From: Phytoseiulus persimilis
Lineage: Eukaryota > Arthropoda > Arachnida > Mesostigmata > Phytoseiidae
Direction: 5' to 3'
Assembly: GCA_037576195.1 (NCBI GenBank)
Contig: CM075104.1
Span: 24,568,211-24,632,210, forward strand
Length of the DNA: 64,000 nt
Shown in pieces: positions 47,701 to 62,985 of the stretch; position 1 is the stretch's first letter, and each line of letters begins with the position of its first letter. The translations under genes were made by a program, and so were the position numbers. A model generated the notes under the pieces. The model worked only from the letters and a program-made list of their open reading frames with translations. It was not told the origin of the DNA and searched no databases.

Positions 47701-50700
47701 TTGCGGTGCACGTTCAAGATTTGGAGCCGCAACGGAATAACAAAGGATTCCTTAAACCGCGTTTGCGGGTTCCGGAGAAGCTCCCATAACACTAAAGCGC
47801 TTTAGTGGGTTTACGAGGGCTACGACGAGGAGTTGTGAGGGAATGGTAACTGCGACATTTAGGGTCGCAGTGCTTCATCCGAACGAGAGATCCTCGTTTC
47901 CATTCGGCAGTGCTCGTTCCACCAACGGCGTTTTATAACTTCGCTCAACGACTTTTGTAATTCCGATCTCGAATTATCTTCAGCAACTCGGACCGGAGTT
48001 CAACCCAACCTCTGACCGAACCCGTGCTGCTCTGACACGCCTAGCCAGCTCAGGTATTGAAACTGTCCTGGTCCCCGCGGGAATTTTTCTTTAACATTGA
48101 AACTGGATGAAAAATGAACCGGGTTAAAATCCGAGTTTCCTGTCTCGGAATCGTTCCTTCGTGAATGGAAACATTCGACGGCAAAATGCTTCCCCGGGGA
48201 GGAAATTCTGGATTGCCCCGGCCTCTCGGGCTGGGAAGCAGCTGCCTCGAGATGGAAACAGGCTCCTAGGTCCAAGGTACTCTATGAATCCAATCAGCGT
48301 TAACGCATCGAGAGTTCGGATGTCTGGCTTCAGAACTCTGGCGTTTCGTCTGACAGAAAAGAGGGTACTGAGGTTTCAGTTAGCATGGAGTTTTTAATGT
48401 TCGCTAGTCCCTGAATAATACAAGCTCATCAAATGCTCGCCGCTCACCCAGCGACATCCCAGACACCGAAAAGGAGGAATCCCATTATAATTAATTTCTT
48501 CCAATAAGCGGCAACGGATGAACGCAGCTTCGGCTCTTTCCTCTCAAAGCGATCCATCTACGGGGGAGGGGACACGCGCAATGTGTGTCCGGCTCCCAGA
48601 TAAACAGACGCCCATGTTTAAATGAGCGGGAAGAGTCTCGAGCAAATTGTCACAGCACAGCGCCCGTGACAATGTCCGACTGGATAATGTAAGCAGCTCG
48701 GATCGATCCATATTTCCTCATCGTCGCGGTGATCACCGTCGTCGTCGACGCCTCCGCCGCCGTCACCAACACTCGCGGCAGCTTGTGGAGCTGTATGATT
48801 CCTCGATAAGGTTGCAGACGTCGGCGATAAATTCTGCTTTAGGAACGACGGGAACGAAACAACAACAAGGCGGAATAGCTTCTGCCACATAGCATCATGG
48901 AAGATCAGGATGATAGCCGTCCCATCGCGGAGTATAATAGGATGAGCCGAGTCAGCGGGGGTCGGAGCCGAGCTGGGGCAAGGACCCCTTCCTGGAGGGC
49001 CTGGAGCCGATCTGGGGAGTAATAATCCGCTGGAAGTGCATTGGACTACGAAACAGGATTATTTGTGGTGGAGGAGACGTGTGGACGCGTGACATTAATA
49101 CATCAGTCGACTCGCAGACAAGTTTTTCTCCTGTTTTCGCTCAGGGCGAAAGCGAGCGAAGTGAGAGAAGACGACGATGCGCTAACTCATTATCTAGCTC
49201 CTAGCGCATGCCAAACTCCTCCTGTATACTCTTCGGGGGAGAGCTGATGGCTCCACAAACAAAACGTCGATTTCTGTTTACGATTTTCATCGTTATCCGT
49301 CGTTTTGCTCGAGTGCTCATCGGCAGCCGAGCGGAAGAAAAGTAAAGAGAGAAGTTCGAGAGCCAGACGCAATGACGATGTACCCCGTCCCTAAACTTAG
49401 TTCCCTCGCCCGTCATCTCAAAAACACTCTGAGTGGGAGTATTCCAGGCAGGACGAGGATGCGGTGGGAGAGAATGGTTCTCCTTAGCGAATCGGCAGAA
49501 TCTCTTCTGCTCCGTCGGCATCAGATCTGTCTGAGGAAAGCTCTAGGAGAGCGGAGCTTCAATTTCGCGTTCAAATGCTTGTCTGGATTCTGCAACGTTA
49601 GCTGGGCTCGACTCTGTTTTCGGTTCGGCTCGACGTTTCGAAGCTGAACATTTGCAGCGCTCCCAGAAGTGGCGATGAGGTTCTTTTTTCCCGCTCTTCC
49701 TGTTCAGCTCCGCTCAGGATGACGACGAAACAATTTGTTGATTCCTGTTGCACCCGCCCGCTCCCTGAATCGCTTGCTTGCTCGGGTGGCTGCCTTCTCG
49801 CTCGCCCGCCAGCCAGCCAGCCTGCCTGCCCACTTGGCTTCTCTCGGCTCAAACCCCTGAGGCATTCAGAGCGGGTGCGAATTCCTTGAACTTCTTGAAG
49901 CCTTTAATCCTGGAGAAAGTTTAATTTTGCAGCTTTGCTCCGGGACCTGCTACTAAAAGTGGCCGTTCGCCGCCGTCAACGAGCCGCCTCCGTGTCCCTT
50001 GCCAACGCGCGTCCAAACAGGTCATTCCGCGCGCGGATCTTCAGCTTGAAGCCTCGCCCGTCACAATGCCGAAGCCCCGCACGATTTTTGTCGCGCACCG
50101 CGACGCCGAACGGGGCCTTCATTCAGTCATCAGAGTCGAGGACTTCCCGGTATCGCTCGACGCACGCTCCGAACAGAGTCGGGGAGCGGCGGATGTCATC
50201 AAAACCAAAGAGACTCAAAGCTATTCATACATTCAGCGGCGGCTTTAATTAATATTTAATCAAGCGGTCGTTGCGAGATCGTTCAAAAATGTCTCTCATC
50301 ACCGGTGCCGTTCGATAATCCGTTGTCGTGGCCCCGAATGAAGTCCAAACTACTGATGACAGCCCACCGACCGGCCGACCGTCCGCTTATCGGATCCGAC
50401 CACTGGTCTGACTCGCTCCCAGCCTATTCCTACGTCTGTCGCAACCTGTTCAAGTCGGCCTCGATCCGCCCAAGGCAACACTACGGCGTCCACACATGAG
50501 ACGGTAACCGGATCTCGAGGAGATTGATCGAATTATTATCGAAGTCGTCCTGGAAACGTCATTAACTGTGGCATTTCGTTAGCGGAACTCGGACTTAGCC
50601 TTGAGGACCGAACGTCAACGAACGTGCTCCCGAGTCCTGCATTCGCCTCTTTGAGGGAATGAAATCTGGAATGGGAGGTACACGCTTCGAGATCATTCGA

Positions 50701-53700
50701 GGCACGCGGATTGACTCGGTTTCTTCAGCCGCCGAAGTGGGATCGTTACGGGGCCGGGAACTTGTTGGGTCACCCGATCGAGAGTCAACAACGGAGTCCG
50801 ATGTTCAGAAACTCCGAGTGCGGGGCATTCGTGCATCTATCGAATCAACAATCACAAGCCGCCCCGCAGCATCCTGCAGAGTTGTCGAGAGGCTCCTGAG
50901 AGAGACTTCTGTCGATCGAGGGAGAGGAGGTGAAACTATTCGACTGTGGTAATATCGGCGACTCGAAAGAGCCGATCGAGTTCGTGAAGGATAGCCTCCA
51001 ACCTACGCGGCTCTACTCAAGCTGGAGGCGAGGGTAGGAGACCCTCGTGACACCTTCTGCAGGTATTTCGGAGCGGCTCTCATCTAGCTCTCAGGAATTC
51101 CCTCGAAACGTGTGTTTCAGCCCAAGTCAGGGCCTTCTCAGGGGATAGCAGAGGAGTTGCCGCTACTGCCGATTCTCGATGCCCGCAAGTCGCCGAGGAT
51201 GTCCCATTTGCGATGGCTAACGTGAGAACAACGTACAAATCGCGGAAGTTTCATACGCAACGGAGACCGGGATGAATCGAACCGCCAGGCGCAGCGAGGA
51301 CGGCGGCGATGGAGCACAACCGTGCCAATTTGGAGGATGCTGACTCAATTCATCCAGAGGCGCCATCTCGAGAATCGTTAACGAATCTCTGATCAATATC
51401 AAACAGTAGTGCGCGGTTTTGTGGAATCGTTCTGTGAATGAAACGAAAGTCGCTTCCATCGCATTTAACGGGGCTCTGGGTGCAATCCACGCGCTGGACA
51501 CGATTAATTAACAGAACACGCGTTCCGTATTTATGAATGCCGCCGTTTCGCTTCCGCGTTCCCGCTCCCTTTGCTGCTGCAGACAGACGCAGTGCTCGTG
51601 GTTAGTTGCAGGTGAGGAAAAACCAGCGATAAGTGCCGAAGGATGGGTCGTGGAAGCGGGGTCTGCGAGGGTTGTTGTGTGTGCGGGAAGTCGTGATGCT
51701 GGAACTGCCGCCGCTACAGCTGCTAACATTTCCCGATCCATTATTCAGCAGGAGCTCGATCTCGAATGCAATAACAGCGAGAGACCCTGAGGTGGATGGG
51801 AGGAGGATGGGAAAAAGGAATCACAGGCGTAAATCGTCGAGATACGCAACCAGACCGACCGCTGCGATGACCATCGACTCGACCCGCTGAAATCACGGAT
51901 AGGCATTAGACTGAAGTTTCGTCCCCTGGCCCTCCAGATCAGAGGAACGGTGGATCAGAGCGGGATAGATAGCCAAAGGCGCGACACGCTTTATTGAAAA
52001 CGAAATTCGCGGAAAGGGGCTCTGACGAGGTTCGTTTGCAGCAGCGCGACGGAATGTCAACAATGTTGTGAACCGTTGGCGTTAAGCATAGCTGGAAGCT
52101 CCACTCAGTCGGCTGGGCCAGACGGATTTTCGAATAAATACTTCGGCAAAGATTTGAATCGCCCGCAGCGAGCTGAAAAGAGTCCACGATTTCAATGAAG
52201 GAGTGGAGTCGTCTTGAGAGGAAAAAAGACAAGAAAGCGTAGCGAAATGAAGTTCTCGGATGGGGGCTCCCATTGAGCGAGACGTGCAGATCAATATTTG
52301 TCGACGACGGGATGAGGAGCTGCCGCCAGCCCGCGCTCTTCTTGATTGAGAGCTTCTTTAGAATCCACCGGTCGCGCAGACGGTCACCAGACCATCCGGG
52401 CGCTAGTCCGGTGGTGCTTCTCCGGAGAACAACTTATGATGACTCGGAGCACCCTTCAAATGACAAGCACACATCCATATTGAGTATTGAAGAACTCATA
52501 TGAATGTGCGAAGCGAGCACTGCTCTCGTGACGTTGAAGGGTTCGCCCCGAAAATGTTACGTGGAGCACGTGAGGCCAGATTCCGGGATCCTGGGACGAA
52601 CTCCTGCCAAAGTGTCGATTGGTCGATGGGCGGAGGGATGAGGATGACAACTGATTCCTCCTAGGAAAACATTTCATGGTTCGGAAACGGAGATCTTGCC
52701 GATGACGCTTTGTGGTGGTGCTTCGTTCACTTTTCACTCTCTTCTCGCCGTACCCGCCTCTCGCATCTTTTGAGAATCTCGGCTCTCCTTGTCCTTCATC
52801 GGCCTGGCGAACGGAACATCCGGTATCGTGATTCTGTCATCTACGCTCCTCGGCCGTGAAATTCGCCACGGTAAGCTTCCGACCCCAGTGATGATGTGAG
52901 GACTCGTAGCATATACGTCGTCGTTCAGTGACGTTCTGCCCGCGGTCATTGACATATGAGTTGTGGATTTCGCGCTGCCACAAAGCAGATGAATAGACGC
53001 CCGGCTCAAGGAACGCTCTGGGTTGTGGATGTGTTGACTTCATCTCATTTAGACAACATTCCTCGCATCCCGCTGTCAAAGCAGCGGTCGCAACCGTTTT
53101 TATTCGCGGTTTTCATTCCCCTGGTCCCGACTGCCATTCATTCATTCCTCCTCCCATTCAACGGGAAATGAAAAAAAGCCAGTTGCTGGATTCGGGCGAT
53201 TGCGAGGGGAGAAGAGGGGGGACGGCGAGAAGGGACCTAGTAGAAGCGTGAGGGAGGCCATGACAAGAAATGATACTCCCCTGACACCATTGTGTTTGTT
53301 CTCGTTTGTTCTTTGTCGTTTGTTTCCCTTTGTTGGAATGGGACTAATTACATTTGTGGAACGCGGGCTTCAGCGTCCGTTCCGAATAAAATCTCTCCCT
53401 CAAACTAAGCAATGATTCCTTTCCCGTTAACGACGCACTTCCGAGAGAATTTTCGAGACGTATCCGTTCTCGGCGAAGGCGAGTCTACGAGAATGGTATT
53501 TCACGCATCCCAATCGTGAGATTTCCTCGTCGTCGCAGAATCCCGTCGGGAGCAGCATCGGTTTTCAGCCCGTTCGATCATCCGAGGGAGAGGGTCGCTT
53601 GAGCCCGCTCTGAATATTCGGAGTCTCGAGACAGCCGTTTCGTTTCGAGTCGACCCCAACCACTGGGATTTATTCCTTATGGGAGCTGTATGCTGGATCA

Positions 53701-56700
53701 GAATCGGAGAACGTGAATCGGTATAAGCATCAGACGCGAATGCGATTTGTCGCTCCGTGGACGTCGCGAGCAAGACTGCCGAGAGATACGGGCGGCGTGG
53801 ATAGAGAACGATTTACAGTGGCTGCACTCCCCCCGCTTGACTCCCTGCCTACAAACATCGCATCCGAGGGGCGGGGAGGCAGGCAGCTCCCCCGCTCCCT
53901 CATCGAAGCCGGATTGAATCCATATCGCTGATTGAATGCAATTTCGGGAGAGAGAACACCCGTTCCGAATGCACAAGAGGGACCGGTGGAGCCTGATCTC
54001 CTTTTCCCGCCGTTTCTCCACCCACGAAACGCAAGCATCTCTGCCGTCGAGAACTCGGCGAAGACAAGTTCTTGTCACGCGAGGTTGGCGCCGCTCGAAA
54101 AGTTTCAAATCGAATTCTCCGCCTCGGGACGCGCGGGTCCGCCGGCGACGCATTCAGTTCGGAACAAACACGTGAACTCTCAACTGGACCACTGGCTACC
54201 GTTGTTCCCGCCAACGGCAGGATCAGCTGGACGTCGCGATCCGTTGGGTTCAGATGGGGCTCTTGGAAGTTCGTTCCGAACGAGGTGGTCAACAGCTGCG
54301 ACAGCTTCTCACTCTCGGGTGGAATTGGATCCGGAACAATGCGAGCCTGTCGTGGAGCTGGAGGCGTCCTCAACGACACACTCTACGAAAACATTGTTCG
54401 GGGTCCGGTATTGGGAAGACCCGCACTCTATTAAGGAAATTGCGTCTGCACTCCCCCGCCCCCTCGGACAGTGATAGCGACCGGGTTGCGTCTGCAGGTG
54501 GCAAGGCGTGTGCCATCGCCATCCTGAAAAATCCAGCCTCGATTCCGTTCCCCGAGTTCGATGAAATTAGGTCAGACCAGGTGGTTCCAGATCCCCGGGA
54601 GCCTTGGACTCATTCTTCGGGGTGGCCGCTCGCGGAGGCCATGAGAATCGCATGCTTCGGACTGAACGAAGCCAACCGAGTCCATCGACATACACGAGCG
54701 TAGTTCTGGAGAGCTAAGCCTCTCCCCTTTGCGCTCTCCTCCTTGGGTTCTTTCAAGTCGAGCGTCGTTCGAACAGAAGTCCCCGGAGGAACAGAGGAGG
54801 AAATTAGGCGTCGAGATGGCCGAAGGTTGCACGCAGTCCACAGGTCAAATAAATATATAATATCCTATCCCTGTAGCCCTGAGCAGGAGATTGGTGTACG
54901 GGCGTTGGTGGGTTGGATCGCTTCAGCTGGCGCTCCGGCCTACAGCTTGAGTCCCGACTTGGGAGATGGCCTGCTTAGCCTCTTCGGGCTTGTGCCGCAC
55001 TCGCGAGTCGCAGCGAATCTTTGCGGCCGATAAATCCGGCTGAACTCCGGAACCGCGACCCTCATGTGTCTGGGAGCTGAAGTTCTCTCGTGCCTCATGT
55101 CGACCGGAGACCCCCCGGATGAGGAGGAACAAGGCGATCGCCGTCGGAGACGAAAACAAGCAAACAGGAAGAAGAATTTTCCATTCACACCCGACTCAGG
55201 AGCCATCACGAGAGGAAGTCCTTAGCAGCTCATATTGGCACTTACTATAATTGAATCCCACAATGGAGGAGCTCATCTAATCCGAGTCGTTCCCATGATT
55301 GACAGCTTTCATATCAGGGGTTTCTCGTTCCACGAGAGGGGCTCGCCGCGACGGCTTCGCTGCTCCTGCCGAAAGTTGCCCCGTCCTTTCACCCCACCGC
55401 TGCTGCCCACCAGGTTTCATGAGGACACAGGCGGGTGGGTCGTGGGTCGACACGATAGGCTCACAAATATATTGTGTTATACGGAATCGAAGGCGAGACC
55501 TTATCGATCAATGCTTGCATATTCAACCGAGCGGATCGTCCTGATGATGGATTTCCCTCACAGTCAAAGGTCAGAAGCAGTTGCGGAAACATTCCGCCCG
55601 GAATATCAAGCGACGACCGTATCGATCCGGGCTCGCTCAACGGCTCTCGACCTCCGCAGCTCGATAGAAGCCACCATTCTGCCGATTCCCCGCACGTTCC
55701 GTACTCACGCGTCACCGGAAACGTTCCAGTTTCCACTTTCTGGAGACAAAATAACTTGCGGTTGAGCAGAATCGTTAATGGCGTCGCGAATCCAATAAGT
55801 CGGGGTCGAGGAACAGAACAGAGAACAGAAGCGGGAGCCGGGAAAATAATCACGGTCGTGATTCTTGACCTCATTCGGAATTCCAGCAATGTCTTCTAGA
55901 GACTGTGTCTTCCTCTCGACGCTTGGCGACCGCTCTGTCCTGCAGGAGCTTCGATCGCACTGCATCACCAGGGCGGCCAGGGAGGGTGGCATCAGTCCGC
56001 AACGGCCGGATACTCATGATCATCCTTACGGAATGGGGAAAACGAAGAATGAAAATACAATTGACGCGCAGCAACAGGAACAACGAGTAAAGTTTGTGGG
56101 AGCCAGCGGAAGTGGTCGCGTGCTTTGCACGCTCCTGGTCCTCAACGCCAGGCCTGCTCGAGCTGCTCAACGTATTGCGTGTCCAACGCTGTTTCCCGAC
56201 GGAGTGGGCGCTTTCGTGCCGTTCGTGTCCCGTCCGGCATCTTTGGGGAAGCTCTATGTCTGGGAAGCGTCTGGACGCTGAACTTCACAGAGCTCCATCT
56301 GTCGCTCGTGAACTCAGCAGATTTCTCGCTCCGAGCCAGCTCCCGTATCCCGATGAGCGATCAGTCCGCGGCAAGTGTGTTGGAAACATCAGAAAACCTT
56401 TAAATTTACGGATGGAAGATTCGAACAGCTGGGGAACTTCCCGCGGAGCTCGGAGCCCCTGCTCCGCTCTTCGAGTTTCCCGACCGATGACGAGGCTCAC
56501 CTCACGCATCACATCGCCGAGCGAGGAACCTTAAGCCAAATCAAGTGGGTACTGGATTAGACGCTCCTTCCCCTCTGTTAATGAAAAATTGCTAACAATG
56601 CTCGGAGTACCGCAAGTGCCACTTCCAAAAATGAGTTTGCGTGTCGTTGATGCGTTAACCCTGATTCCATGAGGCCGATAATGCTCTCGAGACGATGCTA

Positions 56701-59700
56701 GGTTCGAGCCAGGGAATGAAGGAAGCAACAGAGAAATATGAGTGAGCAACGAACTCGAGTTAACCATTTATCTGCCTTCCGTGGCCCCCATTGTTTTTTA
56801 CAAGAGTTTCCGTCAGGGTTCCCGCCAGGGTCTTCGCTAGGAGCGCTTTCCGCTCTTTTTACTTTTCGGAAACGACGCTGAAGAATGCCGAAAGGCCTCC
56901 CTTCCTCCTCCCGCGCCTAGCTGGGCACCGAGGTCGTTAAGAGAATTTCCCTTCCCTGCATTCTTCGCTGCTGCTGCTCCAAGTTTAGCTCACAAATAAC
57001 AGCACACTGAGACGAGCCTGTACCGAGTTAAGCTATGTGACAGCCCCCCATGTGGCCGAGGAATTGCCGTACGAAGAACGAGGGAACTTCCTAGATTGAT
57101 TCTCTCCCTGCTCTTCTCAATGAAGCTGCAGCTGCATCTCTGTCATTCTCCCACTTTTTGCAGTTTAATTTCGAAACGTGGGCGACGATTTGTTCGGGAC
57201 ACCGTCCTTGACCGCTTCCCGACAACTTTCGTGGGGGAAGCTTCTCGAGAAATTAGTTTCCCCAACTTTCCGTTACTGCTCGGTGTCGGATCCCCAGAAC
57301 TTCCCGACCCGAGCAATACCGACCCCTTCCATGCCTATCGCTTCCAACGCCATCAAACTTCCCCCTCTGAACCTCCCGGAAGAATCTCGGTGGGTTCAGC
57401 GAACCAGACGGAAGCACATATTCGACGACGGGTGATCTGTTCTGAACAGCTGACGCTGTTCTCAAAAGTGACCCGATCGATTCGTGTATCTTTATATTCA
57501 GCAAGCAGTTCCCATTTCGAGCCCTTCCACAATAGCCCGGGCATTCCCGCTTCATCTGGGCTAAGAGCCGAGTACTAGAGCCTCGGACCCAAAGCTCTCA
57601 AGAATAAGAAACTTCGAAACGGGTCCGGGCGGCTTGCAGGCTCGGGATGGGGGAAGCCGGCATGGTGGTATGACGGCCAGGAGTTCTCAACGGGGTTCGA
57701 GCATCCAGCGGAGCTCAACGCTCTGAGCTGGAAAATAATCAAAACAATACAAGATGATGTCGGAAAACGTCAAGGAAGGATCGCCGTCCGATATAATCCG
57801 CTGTCTGCTCGCCGAGCAAGATAATGATGAGAAGGCCCGACGATAATCCTGATGGCAGTGGGCAGCATCGGACCAACTTGATCCCAAAACCCCGGTGGCG
57901 ATGGAGGCAGTGCTTGGTCCCGCAGCAACTACCACCAAACTCGGTATATAGATCTGTGCGGGGTATTCCTAGACCCACCGCCGTATGGGCTTAGGAGTTC
58001 ATTTGCTTCGAATACGTGAGGGCAATACGATGATAAAAGTTTCTCACTTTTTATCGCTCAATGGGAGTCCACCAAGTGGAATCTTCCTCTCCATGGTCCA
58101 TCCATACGCGGCGATTGTCTGGCGAGAATGGGCGTTCCTCCGACCTAAGCCGTTCTGATTCGCTTCCATTACCACAGGCCGTCCGACCGGTCGCGCACTT
58201 GGCGACCGAAAGAGTATCGGTACTTTTGTGAGAAAATCTCAAACAGAAGAGGTTTCGTGTTGCGTCGGAGCCACTCCTTCACCGAAAGTTGAAACGCAAT
58301 CAAAAGACACGACAACGCGACCCGAACGAGCGAGAGAAACTCGAAATTAGATTTTTTAGACCTCCGTGGCTGGCAGTATTGAATCGGGCGGCCCGCTGAA
58401 ACGTGGCTGGTGACGAGAGCACGTCACACCCTGCTTCGACGAAATGTCCCAGAGCATGCGATACGCGCATGAAGGAAATCTCAACCTCGCTGAAAATGGG
58501 TGAAGATAATTATTATCTTTAGTCGAATTTCTCCGTCCCGGAACAACACTTGCTGTTGCTGCGCATAACGGCTGAAACGTCGTTCAAAGCAGACATTTTC
58601 CCGCCCGGGAACCTCCTCAGGGCCTTCCTTACCGAGGCAAGAACATCGGACGTTTTCTCTTTCGGGTTTCTTTTGTGGCTACTGCCGCAGTCTCGAAACA
58701 GCGCCAGTGCCGATAATGTGTACTTTTGAGCTCTTCTGTCCTTACAGCGAACTATCGGCCATAACATATCATTATCCATTTCCGTTTCAGAGCATTCTGG
58801 ATCGTGGAATCGAGAGAGAATCGATTCGAGAAGTGGAATTTTCACCGAGACATATCCAGGGATGGACAGCCGGGTCGGTGTGCGAAGCCAAATAACGAGG
58901 AGGTTGCTGCGAGATAAACGCGTCAATGGCTGACGCTCTCGTCGAGGAGATTGAAGTGAATGAGGGTGGCCATGTTCTCAAAGCATGTGGTCGCATTGGG
59001 AGAGACTCCGAGGGGTTCGCATGTTAACTACTTCCTCGCCAACTGGTGAGGTATTCGATAGCTTCTCGAAAGCTGCTACCATGAACTGGGAGGACTGACT
59101 CCAATAGAGTTCAAACTTCCGCGGATCAATAGAATCAAAATGAATACCCTCGATTCCGAAAAAGTTACAGGAGAATCTCAAACAGTCGACATTTCAGTTC
59201 AGGAAATTTCAAGCCAAAATTCATCCTGGCAATAATTTCGATTGAGAATTGGGGGATAAGTCGGAGACAGTCATTCCAGTGTCTGGTTCAAGTCGAAATG
59301 ATGAAATTTTGAGGGAAAGGCGGCGAAATCCTCACTTTCTCTTCGGAGTCACCCTGAAAGTGGCTTGGAGAGTGCCGGATTCAATCCAACCTAGCTATCG
59401 TAGGCAAGAACGGCAATGACCGTCTCAATCGATATCTCCTCCTATCAAAAAATGGCGAAGCGATGGCCGAAGCAAACTTGGTGCTGGAAATTCCTGAACC
59501 AAGACAGCCCCCCTGCACTCCAGAGTTCGACGCGGCTTCCCGTATTCACTTCCTGGCGAACTCACTCTGGCCTCTCAGTGCAAATGGACGCGAAACGAGG
59601 CTCGAGCCGACTGAGTCCCGCGCAAATGCCGCTCGGAAAGAGATCTCAGTTCTTGCCGCTGATGATCTCTAGCTCCGATGCAATGCGGCAGTAGCGCGAG

Positions 59701-61171
59701 TTTCGCTCCTGAAAAGAACTTCACCCGAAAAATCATCAGCATCATTTCTTCATGATTGAATCGCTCGGCTAGCATCAGACACAAAACGAAATCCGATCCT
59801 GAGCATCGCGTGCTGTGCTGATAACCCTCCGTCAATAGAAAGGGAACCGAGAGCTCGCAAAAAAGAATCCGGTGAAGTCTGCAGGGGAGAGAGGGACGGG
59901 AGAACGAAAACGACGACCAGGAAGACGACGTCATCGAGCCACCGGGGGTTCCCACTACACGCAAAGCGGTTAGCCTTTGAATCGATCTTCGCTCCAGCAA
60001 GGCCCGGCGATTCCGTATCGGTAGATTTTTAGATAACCTCTCGGCTCGTCGCACGCCAGCCGCCGAGCTCGCTCGTTCGCTGCTCCTTCGCCCATCCTCC
60101 CTGCTTTAACCTCAGCAGGGTATTTTGCCCGCCTCAATTTGCATTCAGCTCGCAGGGACATTCAGCTTTACGACGGGAAGAACTGCTACATCCTACGGCA
60201 GTGGGTGGGTGGCGTCATCGCCGTCGTCATCAAGCGCGTTACGAAGATCGAACATCTATCACCCTCAGCTCGGTTCGGAGTCGTGAGCCGGCTCGAAGAA
60301 TGAACGGTTGAGAAGAATGAGAACAACGAATGTCACTGGAAAAAATCCAGTCGCCTCATCCTCATATTGTCTGCGACTCCAGCACGCGTCGATAGGCTTC
60401 CCCGAATCAATCTTCTTCAATGGAAACGCTGGTGAATCGAGCGAGTGAACTGCGGTGGCGACCGATCCCAAATCGAAACGAACAGTCGGAAGAGTTCGAC
60501 ACTTCCGGAGCCCACGTGTAGGACTAAAGAGCCCCGAGAATAGTACGGATGCTTCTTCTGGGAGTTCAGAGGAAGTCTACGGTGATTCCGTGAAATTCCA
60601 AAGGTTCAGCTATTACCATGGCCAGAATCGGATGTCAGTTCCGGTAGTGGTCGCGTTCGTGCATTCTCAATCTTCCCATTTACGCGTGATGGATCGTTGA
60701 TCAACGCTTGTCCCGCTGGTATTGAACACGAAGCGAGGGAGAATGAACTCTTCCTCCACTCCTGGGGGGTCACTTCTCATAGATGTGCCCCGTTCTCCGC
60801 CGAATTGAAATTCATTGATATAGAAATCAGACGAAGGGAAGAACGAGTCGACAGGGCGGTTTCGGTACGGCTCGACTGGATGAGCGTTGACAGCTAGCCG
60901 ACTCGTCCTGCCCTATCCTTTTTGTCCTCGTCCTTCGCCCAACTATACCGGTGGAAATAAGGACTGCTGGACTTCGACGCGCGGGAGTCGGACATGTCGT
61001 CGGTCGCGGCATGATGTTCCTTTTGTGTTGTCAGAGGCAACGGTCAGCCTCGAAGGATCGTGCAACGGCCTGAATGTCTTCGTCGCGGCATTGGTGTGCC
61101 TCCCCCGTTCGTCATCGTTCCTATGACAATCACTCTTCTTCTGGACAGCGCTCACTGTGAGCAGAGTACGT

Positions 61172-61191
61172 GGGGGGGGGGGGGGGGGGGG
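61172..61191. repeat. 20-base poly-G run
   Basis: Twenty consecutive G on the + strand. Such a run can form a G-quadruplex and is unstable in replication and sequencing, so its length is uncertain. Confidence 0.95.
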
Positions 61192-62355
61192 AGATCTGTC
61201 CGAGAAAGGACAAACTGAGGGGCCGACAATGAGCGAATTGACGGAGCTTGTCACCCCGGGCGGGCATTGGCAAGCGGAGGATTCGCAGTCTCGGAAGTCA
61301 GTCAACAGGGAGCCTCACAACGAAAGCGCTGTTTTGACGGAGGAACTTGCTCGACAAATGACGGCGACACCGACACCCGTCGGTCAGTGGGATCCAACGG
61401 GCATCTCCAACGTTCCTTTTTGAGCTCCGTGAGTTCTAACCCAACTTTCAACGACGGGTACGTCGACGAGAACTCCGCTAATTAGAAATGGCATCGATTC
61501 GGCCCTGACGTCATTCCGGCTCGCGTATCAAACATGGATGGAAGAGCTACGTATCAAAAAAGGATCCTGTCCGTCAACGAGCCGATCGTGCATACATGCA
61601 GGAACCCTACGAAACGGGCGAGGTCTGAGGCGGAGCGGATCGATGTCAGCGGCAAACTGATTCCCCATCAGTGTGCTCGGATGCTCTAATTTGGTGAGCG
61701 GCAAGCGTCGACCAGCACGCGTCTCGAGGCTTTTCTCACTTCCTTCGGCTAACAAGAGCTGCTCCCTAACTGGCTAACCGACTCGGTAGCCGCCGGCCGG
61801 TCGACTGGGTGAATGGATGGCTGTTCAATTATTCCAAAATTGATAACGATTTGCATATTTATGATTTCGGAAAGCGGTCGACTAGCGGTTCCCGCCGCTT
61901 CAGCTTTTTCCTTCTGCTGCTACTGCTGCATTAAAGCGACGTAACTGGATGCGACGGAGCGAAAAAGAGAGGCGGAATATTAATGTCTCCTCACAACATA
62001 CAGGAGGATCTCGAGGAGGATCGGGACGAGAGAACGGAGGAGAGCGCTGAGGATAGGAGGGAGCGATGACGACCAAGAGTACAAAACACTCGTTCCTCGG
62101 CCATCCCGTCTTCTCCTCGCGCGCGAAGTGAAGATATGAACGAGCGCACGGATGGACCGACGTACGAGCGGCCCTTCGGTAGCCGACCGGACACAATGGC
62201 TTCCTCTAAGCAAGCCAGCGAACCGACCGGCCCCTTTGCCAACGGAAAAAAAATATCGACATCCCCTTCTCGACGCCCCCGACTTGTTCCCTTCGCCCAG
62301 CGAGCAGGACGAGCAGTTCTTACCCAGACAACGGCGAGTCGCTAACTGTCGACCG

Positions 62356-62368
62356 CCCCCCCCCCCCC
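62356..62368. repeat. 13-base poly-C run
   Basis: Thirteen consecutive C, followed after one T by CCCC. Confidence 0.95.
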
Positions 62369-62985
62369 TCCCCAGGTTCCTCTGTTTTCCCCTTCTTTTT
62401 CATCTCATGCCTTGTGCCTCTTTTGTCCCGGAGATGAGCGGCCAGTGGCGGAATAGGCGCAAGGCGATCCAAGTGAGCGACCCGGCTGGCGGACGGGGAA
62501 CAAGAAGAAGGGACAGTATTTAGCAAAGCAGCGTCGCCGCTTCAGGGTACAGCAGCAGCACCGCGATTCAGAGCTGCTAGACAAAGGCTTTTGAAAAATG
62601 AACTCCTTCTATTCGGGCGCCCACACGGAGTGTCCGTCACTTACTCACAGATCCACAAACCGCTCCTTTCTCTATGGCTTTCGGTCTCGATTTCTTAGGA
62701 AGCAGATAGCTGTCCTCCATACTGAACGATACCTGTGTGATACTTGATGTGTTCTTTCTACACCCTGAATCGTTATATTTGGCTTCGTCAGGCGAAGTTC
62801 TGCAAGAAATCTCTGACCGACCGCAGTCATCGAAAGAATCGCCTGGAAGAGGTGCCTGCCGAGGTTCGACGTACGTTCTACGAATCCTCACGTTGAGCCG
62901 CGATGCTTCGTCCATGAAAAAGCCTGTTCACGTGCCGCGTCAATTTCTCATATTTTGGGGAATCTCTGAACTCGTTCAGGGTATC

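Noticed and set aside
53900..54474. Three long overlapping frames (120-180 codons) on both strands
   Set aside because: Mutual overlap and lack of any domain make coding function unsupported.
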